A DNA stretch of 6,148 bases, taken from contig DLYC01000084.1 in the NCBI GenBank assembly GCA_003447895.1, positions 1 to 6,148 of the forward strand, written 5' to 3'. This DNA is from Lachnospiraceae bacterium. Its GTDB lineage: Bacteria > Bacillota > Clostridia > Lachnospirales > Lachnospiraceae. Position numbers and translations under genes: made by a program. Positions 1 to 5,467 of this stretch are shown in pieces (the stretch's first letter is position 1; the number at the start of each line of letters is the position of its first letter). A model generated the notes under the pieces. It worked only from the letters and a program-made list of their open reading frames with translations. It was not told where the DNA came from and searched no databases.

Positions 1-824
1 TCCTTGATCATCTTCTCATCTTCCTCAGAAGCCTTCAGGCTGCTGATTCCGAATGCGGTGATGACGATACCGTACTTGTCGCCCCAGCTGTCGGACAGGA
101 CTTCGTTGAGAGCGTTTGCCATGTCGGTGGTGTGGTTGACGACCGAGCTGTAGCGGATGCCCATATCGGAGATCTTGCCGAACGCGGGCTGAAGCGCTGT
201 GAGGAGCTCTGTGCGAAGCTGGTTCTCAATGCGGTCCTTGGTGTAGTCGCTGTTGACGTTTCCGCAGATGTTCTTGTAGAACAGGATCGGATCGCTGAGC
301 CTGTAGGCGTACTCACCGAAGCAGCGGATGGAGATGTCGACGTCCAGGCCGATATTCTTGTCGACAACGCGGAAGGGAACCGGGTTGGCTGTTCCGTACT
401 TGTTGCCGATGATGTCCTTGGTGTTAAAATAGTAAATTCTCTGATCGTGAGCCGTCACGCCGCCATAGGTGAAGCGTGCCTTGAACTGCTCAAAGCTTGC
501 CAGAAGGCCTGCTCCGAGGCCGCCCGTAAATACGCTGGGCTCCGAGGAGGTATCATATGTGTAAGCTCCGGGCTCCGCGCAGACGTCAACGATCGCGCCC
601 TGGTCCACGATGATCATACACTGACCCTCATTGACCACGATCGTGGAGCCGTTCGTAATTACGTTCTCACTGCCTCCCTTGTTGAGGAATCCGGATTTGC
701 CGTTGTGTTTCTGGCCTTTTCTGACCAGAACGTTTGTGTCCATCTCCGAGCAGTAAAAATACTCCTTCCACTGATCTCCCAGAACCGATGACAAAGAAGC
801 GCCGGCCGCTGTGATAAGTCCCAT
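1..824 (-). CDS. SPFH-domain protein, YdjI/COG4260 type (3' end outside window)
   Basis: The frame is open from ATG 824 to the left edge, giving 274 residues with no stop, so the C-terminus is missing. The start is well supported: AGGAGG lies at 836-831, six bases upstream. The N-terminus (MGLITAAGASLSSVLGDQWK) has no signal peptide or membrane helix. The pattern 'DQWKEYFYC' near residues 17-25, 'VRKG' at 34-37, the VNEGQ segment at 64-68 and the 'PFRVVDKNIGLDVDIS' stretch at 150-165 match my memory of bacterial YdjI-like proteins, often labelled 'virion core protein' or stomatin/prohibitin-like. The SPFH core covers roughly residues 30-260. Family members usually end in a zinc-ribbon or glycine-rich tail, which would lie beyond the window. 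In Bacillus, YdjI belongs to a membrane-stress group with a PspA homologue, so a membrane-associated scaffold role is plausible but inferred. The gene follows the small cysteine protein by 16 bp. Confidence 0.88.
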   Translation of the reverse strand, partial: MGLITAAGASLSSVLGDQWKEYFYCSEMDTNVLVRKGQKHNGKSGFLNKGGSENVITNGSTIVVNEGQCMIIVDQGAIVDVCAEPGAYTYDTSSEPSVFTGGLGAGLLASFEQFKARFTYGGVTAHDQRIYYFNTKDIIGNKYGTANPVPFRVVDKNIGLDVDISIRCFGEYAYRLSDPILFYKNICGNVNSDYTKDRIENQLRTELLTALQPAFGKISDMGIRYSSVVNHTTDMANALNEVLSDSWGDKYGIVITAFGISSLKASEEDEKMIK

Positions 825-840
825 AGTTTACCTCCTTTTT

Positions 841-1017
841 CTACATTTGACTGCGCACCACAAGGTACTCGTCGCCGTTTCGATAATAAGGACACTGCGT
901 GTGTTTGTCCGACAGAAACCGGATGTACTCGTCCTCATCCATGTCTATGTCACATACGTAGTCGTCATAATCCTCGTCATAGCTACAGTAAGCACATGTG
1001 TCGCAGCTGTTTGTCAT
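841..1017 (-). CDS. Small acidic cysteine protein, DUF6472-like
   Basis: A 58-residue protein starting at ATG 1017, with GGAG ten bases upstream. An in-frame GTG at 1056 would add 13 basic residues, but it has no Shine-Dalgarno and sits at the putative promoter, so I prefer the ATG. It has five cysteines: C5, C8, C11, C22 and C42. The spacing C-x2-C-x13-C-x19-C suggests a metal site (zinc or Fe-S), with C11 as an extra. It is strongly acidic: 15 Asp/Glu against 4 Lys/Arg. The 'CPYYR' motif (42-46) and the 'DEDEY' and 'DEYxxVRxQM' segments match my recollection of the DUF6472 family of Clostridia, whose function is unknown. It is not secreted and has no membrane segment. The stop lies 16 bp before the SPFH gene start, whose ribosome site fills the gap, so the two are probably co-transcribed and perhaps functionally linked. 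Confidence 0.8.
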   Translation of the reverse strand: MTNSCDTCAYCSYDEDYDDYVCDIDMDEDEYIRFLSDKHTQCPYYRNGDEYLVVRSQM

Positions 1018-1057
1018 ACTTGCTTTTCTCCGTCCGGATACCTTGGTATGTATCACT

Positions 1058-1073
1058 ATTTTATCATAATATA
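1058..1073 (-). promoter_or_regulatory. Candidate promoter of the cysteine protein-SPFH operon
   Basis: The AT-rich gap between the peptidase stop and the small cysteine protein contains two -10-like hexamers on the minus strand: TATATT (1073-1068) and TAAAAT (1063-1058), each matching five of six consensus bases. I could not find a convincing -35 box at 16-18 bp from either. A start site about 7-10 bases downstream would leave a leader of roughly 30-45 bases before ATG 1017 and would exclude the alternative GTG at 1056. It is a weak call, based on composition and position. Confidence 0.3.
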
Positions 1074-1133
1074 CGTAATTACCGTGAATATTTTACAGTT
1101 AAGAAAAATTTAATATTGCCCTTTCTTCACTGC

Positions 1134-1153
1134 CGCGGCTTCGCCCGGCCGCG
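1134..1153 (-). terminator. Weak hairpin after the S41 peptidase gene
   Basis: About ten bases after the peptidase stop, the minus strand reads CGCGGC, eight loop bases, GCCGCG: a 6-bp all-GC stem. No U-tract follows directly; the next T-run is about 30 bases on. It may be a partial terminator or a 3'-end stabilising stem. Confidence as a true intrinsic terminator is low. Confidence 0.3.
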
Positions 1154-1163
1154 CGTCCTCGAA

Positions 1164-2447
1164 TCACTTCCCCAGCTTCTCCTTCATGACTTCGATGGCC
1201 TTTTCGCGCTGCGTGTCGGTCTTGTCCTCGAGATACTTCTCCGAGTCGAGCTCCACTTCCACGTCCGGCTCGATTCCCTTGAGGTTGATGTCGTTGCCGC
1301 CTCTGGTGTAGTAGTTTGCGACCGTCACCTTGATCGCGGAGCCGTCATCCAGGGGAAGGATGTTCTGCACGACGCCCTTTCCGTAGGTCTTCTTGCCCAC
1401 GAGCGTTCCGATGCCGGCATCCTTGACCGCGCCCGAGAGAATCTCCGAAGCGCTGGCGCTGTATTCGTTCACCAGCACCACCAGCGGCAGGTCAAAATCT
1501 GCCCCCTTGCACGTATACTCCGTCTTCTTGCCGTTCTTGTCCTTCATGTAGAAGATCAGTCCTTCCGGAAGGAGCTGTTCCGCGATTTCGCAGACCGTTG
1601 TCACGTTTCCGCCGGGGTTTCCGCGAAGGTCGATGATGAGTCCCTTCATTCCCTGGGATTTGAGGGATTCCATGTTCTCTTTGAACTGGTCCGTCGTGAC
1701 CTCATCAAACTCGGTGATCTGGAGATAGCCGATCCCGTCGTCCAGCATCTCGGAATCCACGGTGGGCGAATTGACGCGGGCCCTTGTGATGGTCAGGTCC
1801 TTCTCCTCCCCGTTTCGGATGATCGTGATCGTGACCTCTGTCCCCTCTTCGCCCTTGATGCGCGAGACCACTTCCTCGAGCTCAAGGCCGGTCATCTCTT
1901 CGCCGTTTACCTTGTAGATGATATCGCCTTCCATCAGGTCGGAGGACGCGGCCGGCGAGTCCTTGATGATGCCCGAGATCACGCAGCTTCCCGACTCCAC
2001 ATCCTTACTGACATAGGCGCCGATCCCGTAGAAGACGCCCTCCGTCTGCTCGATCAGGCTCTTGTATTCCTCCGGCGTGAAGTAGCATGTGTAGACATCC
2101 CCGAAGGAGTCCAGAAGTCCGCGGTACATGCCTTCCCGCTGCTGCTCGTCCGTGACCTCGCTGGTCTTATAGTAGTAGAAGTCCGCGTACTGCTCCAGCA
2201 TCCGCAGCTTTTCGACCGCTTCGTCGTTGACGGCGCCGCCCGAACTTCTCCCGGTACTCAGGGCGCTCTGTCCTCCGGGCCCGGATCCGCCTCTCACGGC
2301 AAAAAGGATCCCGACAACGATGACCGTTACCAGGATACCGACAAGAAAGCCGGGGAGAAAACCGCCGCTTCTTCTCTTTTTGCGGCTCTTTCTTCCCGGG
2401 TTTTGGTTTTCATACATTTGATCTCGATAGTCTGTCCGTTCTTCCAT
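1164..2447 (-). CDS. Membrane-anchored S41 (carboxy-terminal processing) peptidase
   Basis: A 427-residue serine protease from ATG 2447; a TTG at 2456 would add three residues, and an in-frame TGA just upstream rules out anything longer. A basic cytoplasmic stretch (about 19-26, RKSRKKRR) precedes one membrane helix (about 29-51), so the protein is anchored with its catalytic part outside. A Gly/Ser-rich linker follows, then a helical region with 'YTCYFTPEEY', a PDZ domain (about 135-215, with the GIGAYVS loop), and the S41 fold with DLRGNPGG at 273-280. The catalytic serine is S332 in SASASE, the general-base lysine K357 in TYGKG (25 residues on, as in Prc and D1P), and Q361 completes the Ser/Lys/Gln set known from CtpB. 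All key residues are present, so it should be active. It ends shortly after 'GIEPDVEVEL', without the C-terminal peptidoglycan-binding domain some Bacillus relatives carry. Likely role: cutting secreted or envelope proteins. The substrate is not predictable. No strong Shine-Dalgarno precedes either start. Confidence 0.93.
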   Translation of the reverse strand: MEERTDYRDQMYENQNPGRKSRKKRRSGGFLPGFLVGILVTVIVVGILFAVRGGSGPGGQSALSTGRSSGGAVNDEAVEKLRMLEQYADFYYYKTSEVTDEQQREGMYRGLLDSFGDVYTCYFTPEEYKSLIEQTEGVFYGIGAYVSKDVESGSCVISGIIKDSPAASSDLMEGDIIYKVNGEEMTGLELEEVVSRIKGEEGTEVTITIIRNGEEKDLTITRARVNSPTVDSEMLDDGIGYLQITEFDEVTTDQFKENMESLKSQGMKGLIIDLRGNPGGNVTTVCEIAEQLLPEGLIFYMKDKNGKKTEYTCKGADFDLPLVVLVNEYSASASEILSGAVKDAGIGTLVGKKTYGKGVVQNILPLDDGSAIKVTVANYYTRGGNDINLKGIEPDVEVELDSEKYLEDKTDTQREKAIEVMKEKLGK

Positions 2448-2458
2448 TTTGTTCAAGC

Positions 2459-2521
2459 GGGAGCTGCCCTGTCAAAAAAGCGCGTGCTCCCATTTTGTCC
2501 TTTCCTTTGAGGACCACGCAC
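2459..2521 (-). promoter_or_regulatory. Structured leader before the S41 peptidase: alternative hairpins, T6 tract and short uORF
   Basis: Read on the minus strand, GTGCGTG (2521-2515) can pair with CACGCGC (2486-2480), and TTTTTT (2479-2474) follows directly: terminator-like, though with a 28-base loop and one G-U pair. The first arm also belongs to the stronger 2511-2540 hairpin, so the two exclude each other. A third stem, GGGAGC (2491-2486) with GCTCCC (2464-2459), would enclose the T-run and end just before the peptidase start. A 27-codon uORF (ATG 2493 to TGA 2410) has an AAGGA site four to five bases upstream and overlaps the peptidase start in another frame. The pairings are visible in the sequence. 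An attenuation or translational-control role is inference. Confidence 0.3.
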
Positions 2522-2540
2522 CCTCTGAGGCACGTGGTCC
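2511..2540 (-). terminator. Strong hairpin after the CdaR-type regulator
   Basis: Seventeen bases after the regulator's stop, a 12-bp stem forms around a 6-base loop: GGACCACGTGCC on one side and GGTGCGTGGTCC on the other, with two G-U pairs and eight perfect outer pairs. No T-run follows directly (the next bases are TCAAAGGAAAGG). It is therefore either a Rho-independent terminator of atypical type, a processing or stability stem between two co-transcribed genes, or the competing half of the leader switch described at 2459-2521. Confidence 0.45.
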
Positions 2541-2556
2541 CATTCAACTTCCGTTA

Positions 2557-3645
2557 TCAGTATTCAAACTGCTTCATGTACTTCATGTACTTGACGACCA
2601 TCAGGGCGATCTTGAAGGTGATCGCGTCCTCGAAGACCCGAAGGTCCAGCCCCGTGCTCTTCTGCAGTTTGTCGAGGCGGTAAACAAGGGTGTTCCTGTG
2701 GATGAAGAGCTGCCTCGATGTCTCCGAGACATTCAGGCTGTTCTCGAAGAACTTGTTGATCGTCGCCAGGGTCTCCTGGTCGAATTCCTCCGGGTTCTTG
2801 CCCTTGAAGATCTCCCGGATGAACATCTTGCACAGAGGGATCGGGAGCTGATAGATCAGCCTGCCGATGCCCAGCTCGTTGTAGGCGATCACTGTGCGGT
2901 CCTCGAAGAAGATGCGGCTTACATCCAGCGCCATCTTCGCCTCCTTGTAGGAGCGGCTGACCTCCTTGATCTCGCCGACAACCGTTCCGTAGGAAATGCG
3001 GATTCCGGTGATCCCGAGCTTTCGAAGGTGCGCGTCGATCATATTCGCTGTCTTCTCGATATCGCGTGCTCTGTTTCCGTCCGTCAGGTCCTTGACCACC
3101 ACTACGTTGTTCTCATCCACGGCGGTGACAAAATCCGTCGTATTGGATCCGATCAGTTCCTGTACGACTTCGAGGACATTCTTGTCCCTCTCGTTCCCCG
3201 TCTCAATGATGAGGACGACCCTCTGCGCGTCCGCCGCGACATGAAGCTTCTTGGCCCGGCTGTAGATGTCCACAAGGAGCAGGTTGTCCAGGAGCAGGTT
3301 CTTCATGAAGCTGTCCTTGTCATACCTCTCCTTAAACGCCCCCATAAGGCCCTTCAGCTGGAACGCCGCCATTCTTCCGATCAGAAGGGAGCTGTCCGTC
3401 TCCCCGTAGACGACGATGACAAACTCAAGTTGTCCCTCGTCCATGACCTTGAAGAACTGGTAAGGTCCCGCCGACTGGGAATCCGCCGGTGAGACAGCGA
3501 AATCCGGGATCGCGCCGGCCGCGTCCGCAAACACGGGCGCCGTCACTGCCACTTCTCTTCCTTCCGCATCCATAACCCCAAGCTCCAGATGCGAGATCTC
3601 TTTAATGCCCTCAATCGTGTTCTGCAATACTTGATTTGAAACCAT
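2557..3645 (-). CDS. CdaR/PucR-family transcriptional regulator
   Basis: A 362-residue DNA-binding regulator. I chose ATG 3645, preceded by GAGGGGG at good spacing, over an in-frame TTG at 3678 without a ribosome site. The N-terminal part (about 1-130) begins with a helical segment and 'LELGVMDAEGREV', which resembles the sugar-diacid/PAS-like sensor of CdaR proteins. The middle (about 140-260) looks like the degenerate GGDEF-like domain of this family: 'VVLIIETG', 'GIRISYGTVVGEIKEVSRSYKEAKMAL'-type helix after residue 213, and 'FFEDRTVIAYNELGIGRL'. The C-terminus (about 292-350) is the PucR helix-turn-helix, with 'NVSETSRQLFIHRNTLVYRL' at 305-324. Length and order fit the family. Members sense small metabolites (sugar diacids, purine intermediates, amino acids) and usually activate neighbouring genes. 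The ligand here cannot be read from the sequence. Adjacent genes are not catabolic, so its targets may be elsewhere or include itself. Confidence 0.9.
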   Translation of the reverse strand: MVSNQVLQNTIEGIKEISHLELGVMDAEGREVAVTAPVFADAAGAIPDFAVSPADSQSAGPYQFFKVMDEGQLEFVIVVYGETDSSLLIGRMAAFQLKGLMGAFKERYDKDSFMKNLLLDNLLLVDIYSRAKKLHVAADAQRVVLIIETGNERDKNVLEVVQELIGSNTTDFVTAVDENNVVVVKDLTDGNRARDIEKTANMIDAHLRKLGITGIRISYGTVVGEIKEVSRSYKEAKMALDVSRIFFEDRTVIAYNELGIGRLIYQLPIPLCKMFIREIFKGKNPEEFDQETLATINKFFENSLNVSETSRQLFIHRNTLVYRLDKLQKSTGLDLRVFEDAITFKIALMVVKYMKYMKQFEY

Positions 3646-3702
3646 GTCCCCCTCACACTTTCGCGTCAGAATCCGCAACTAATTAAGCGTATCGAATTTA
3701 CC

Positions 3703-3732
3703 GTCTATTCTATTCTAGACCATATTCATCAA
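3703..3732 (-). promoter_or_regulatory. Candidate promoter/operator of the CdaR-type regulator
   Basis: The minus strand carries two overlapping TAGAAT hexamers (3717-3712 and 3712-3707), each one mismatch from the -10 consensus. They sit within an interrupted palindrome, GTCTA-N8-TAGAC (3703-3720). A TTGATG resembling a -35 box lies at 3732-3727, but its spacing to either TAGAAT is too short (9 or 14 bases), so the core assignment is uncertain. The gap from the upstream terminator to ATG 3645 is AT-rich and otherwise empty, and must hold a promoter if the terminator works. A palindrome over the -10 would suit autoregulation (inference). Confidence 0.3.
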
Positions 3733-3773
3733 ATAATCCATAAAAAGCGTGATAATTTTGTGTATTTTTAATA

Positions 3774-3811
3774 AACAAATAAAGTGAAGCAGTAAACTTG
3801 CTTCACTTTAT
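3774..3811 (-). terminator. Intrinsic terminator of the thioesterase-cvfB unit
   Basis: Thirty bases after the cvfB stop the minus strand reads ATAAAGTGAAGC, nine loop bases, GCTTCACTTTAT: a perfect 12-bp stem (3811-3800 with 3790-3779). It is followed by TTTGTTTATT, a U-rich tail. On the plus strand the bases after the stem are not T-rich, so it works mainly for minus-strand transcripts. It separates the cvfB unit from the CdaR-type regulator. Confidence 0.9.
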
Positions 3812-3841
3812 CCTTTCTGCGTTGGTTATTTTTGCTTAAAA

Positions 3842-4675
3842 CTATTTGATCCGGATCGCGTCTGATCCGATCTCTATTTTGCCCAGCTTGAGAAGGTGGC
3901 CCACCGCTCTCTTGAATTCATTCTTGCTCATCTGCATCTCTACGCGGATGATCTCGGGCGCGACGCGGTCATTGAAGGGGAGGAAGCCGCCGTTGGCGTG
4001 CATCCGGTTCATGATCCTGTCCATATCGCGGTCCATCTGAAGGGGCGCCTTCTCGCGGATGCTCAGGTCGATCTTTCCGTCCGGCTTCACCGAGGTCACT
4101 CTCGCGGAGATGACGTCGCCGACGCGAAGGTCCCTGACCAGCTCCCTCTTGGGGATCAGCGCGGAGTATATGCTGTCCACCGCCACGAACGCGCCGAAGT
4201 TGCGGCTTGTCTCATAGACGATGCCGGTCACCTGGTCGCCGGTCCTGTAGGGGCTCTCCTTGCTGAGGTAGGGATAGACATTCATCGTCGCGCACAGTCT
4301 CTCGCTCTTGTCGAGGTAGACGGCGACCAGAACCTCCTGTCCCTCCTTGACCCTCTCGCGGGGCTGCTCGTGGAAGGGAAGCAGCAGGTCTTTGTCGAGT
4401 CCCCAGTCCAGAAAAGCGCCGATCCGGCCCACCTGAAGCACCGTCAGATAGCCGACCTGGTGCAGCATGAGCTTGGGCTTTCTGCGGGTCGCGATCATCC
4501 TGTCCTCGGAATCTTTATAGAGAAAAACTTCCAGCTCCTGTCCCTCCTTCGTGCCCTCAGGCACCTGGGAGCGAGGCAGGAGGACCCTCCCCTCTTCAGG
4601 ATCCTCCCCTGTCAGATAAACGCCAAACGGCACGATCTTTTCCACTTTCAGGGTCTGCAGTTCTCCTAGTTTCAT
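3842..4675 (-). CDS. cvfB: CvfB/YitL-like S1 RNA-binding protein
   Basis: A 277-residue cytoplasmic protein. The start is ATG 4675, with AAGGAG five bases upstream; an upstream in-frame ATG at 4693 would place this ribosome site inside the gene. Three S1-like beta-barrels run in order: about 1-63 (opening MKLGELQTLKVEKIVPFGVYL), 66-132 ('GRIGAFLDWGLDKDLLLP' at about 83-100) and 145-208 ('NFGAFVAVDSIYSALIP' at 159-175, then 'GDVISARVTSVKPDGKIDLSIR'). A C-terminal winged helix (about 225-277) follows, with 'MSKNEFKRAVGHLLKLGKIEI'. Order and length match S. aureus CvfB and B. subtilis YitL. CvfB binds RNA and influences expression of virulence and other genes; here a general RNA-linked regulatory role is inferred by family. 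It lies 30 bp after the thioesterase stop and before a strong terminator, so it is probably the last gene of that transcript. Confidence 0.92.
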   Translation of the reverse strand: MKLGELQTLKVEKIVPFGVYLTGEDPEEGRVLLPRSQVPEGTKEGQELEVFLYKDSEDRMIATRRKPKLMLHQVGYLTVLQVGRIGAFLDWGLDKDLLLPFHEQPRERVKEGQEVLVAVYLDKSERLCATMNVYPYLSKESPYRTGDQVTGIVYETSRNFGAFVAVDSIYSALIPKRELVRDLRVGDVISARVTSVKPDGKIDLSIREKAPLQMDRDMDRIMNRMHANGGFLPFNDRVAPEIIRVEMQMSKNEFKRAVGHLLKLGKIEIGSDAIRIK

Positions 4676-4705
4676 GTCATCTCCTTCTTTCACTGCATTT
4701 TTTGT

Positions 4706-5419
4706 TTACCGAAACGTGGTCTCCACCACCGCGTACGGCTTTCCGTCACTTCCGTTCATAGAGACCAGAAGCGTCTTTTCGTCTTTCCGGTACAGCACCG
4801 GGAAAATCCTGTCTCCGAGGACCGCCTGCTTCTTGTACTCCACGCGGAGCTCCTCGGCTTCCCGGTCCGCCGGCATATACATGAACGCGAAGTGCACATA
4901 CTGCGCATTGTTCATGTGCTGGTTCGTGTCGAGATGGTGGTTCCTGACCACGATCTCCTCCATCGGACAGCCCCCTTCCCCGGGAACCGCGATCTTGCGC
5001 GGCTTGTAGTCCATCTCCAGCTTCGGAGCCGTCTGATACTTCTCTGTGAGCTCCGCCGGGATCCGCATCGGGTACATCTTCGTCATGTCGAGCAGGGACC
5101 AGACCGAGTTGGCAACAGCCAGCCGCTCGCCGTCCTGTGTCTCCATCATGAAATTTCTCATGCCGAGGATTCCCTTGAACTCATAGGGCTGCGTCCCGGT
5201 CCTTACGCCCTCTCCCATCCGGGGTCTTCTGAACAGGCGGATCTGCCAGTAGTTGATGACCCACGCTATTTTGCCCCGCTCCATGTAGTCGAGGCCGACT
5301 CCCAGGTCCTCCGACTGGAAAGAACTGCAGTCCTGGAAATAGTCGATCAGTTTCTCGACTGTGAGGAACCTCTTCCGGTCCACCTCGCTGTATCGGATTC
5401 TTCCGTCAAATGTATACAT
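4706..5419 (-). CDS. Acyl-ACP thioesterase (FatA/FatB-like)
   Basis: A 237-residue cytosolic enzyme that releases free fatty acids from acyl carrier protein, ending or diverting fatty-acid synthesis. It has two hotdog domains. The first opens with 'RIRYSEVDRKRFLT' (7-20), and its long helix includes LIDYFQDCSSFQSEDLG (24-40), followed by 'WVINYWQIRLFRRPRMGE'. The second contains the family signature HHLDTNQHMNNAQY (161-174), which supplies D164, N166 and H168, equivalent to the Asp/Asn/His set of plant FatB. Where FatB has Glu-Cys after 'EYRR', this protein reads Gln198-Ala199 by my alignment, so that cysteine is absent, as I expect for many bacterial members. Length fits bacterial acyl-ACP thioesterases. 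No transit or signal peptide is present. ATG 5419 has only a weak upstream GGCGGA. Chain-length preference cannot be read from the sequence. It is followed 30 bp later by cvfB. Confidence 0.92.
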   Translation of the reverse strand: MYTFDGRIRYSEVDRKRFLTVEKLIDYFQDCSSFQSEDLGVGLDYMERGKIAWVINYWQIRLFRRPRMGEGVRTGTQPYEFKGILGMRNFMMETQDGERLAVANSVWSLLDMTKMYPMRIPAELTEKYQTAPKLEMDYKPRKIAVPGEGGCPMEEIVVRNHHLDTNQHMNNAQYVHFAFMYMPADREAEELRVEYKKQAVLGDRIFPVLYRKDEKTLLVSMNGSDGKPYAVVETTFR

Positions 5420-5467
5420 AAATTCCGCCGTCTGTCCGGCCCGCCGCCTGAATGCCGCCTTCGCGCG

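Noticed and set aside
132..791. 219-residue plus-strand open frame opposite the SPFH gene
   Set aside because: The minus-strand frame gives a coherent SPFH protein with a strong ribosome site. The plus-strand frame has neither.
996..2510. 504-residue open frame on the plus strand opposite the S41 peptidase
   Set aside because: It is antisense to a protein with complete S41 catalytic motifs, has no family resemblance and no ribosome site. Long antisense frames are expected opposite genes with this codon usage.
2457..2556. T-box riboswitch before the S41 peptidase
   Set aside because: A GGGTG-GG-like string resembles part of the T-box sequence, but the gap is only 100 bases, with no specifier stem and no aminoacyl-tRNA or amino-acid gene downstream.
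2577..2594. Short direct repeat (ACTTCATGT-like) at the 3' end of the regulator gene
   Set aside because: It encodes a chance KYM-KYM duplication inside the protein; too short to indicate a mobile-element or recombination site.
2449..3492. 347-residue plus-strand open frame opposite the CdaR-type regulator
   Set aside because: Shadow of a recognisable regulator with a clear helix-turn-helix; rich in Leu/Val/Asp/Arg in the way antisense frames are.
3896..4669. 257-residue plus-strand open frame opposite cvfB
   Set aside because: Shadow of the S1-domain gene; no recognisable domain.
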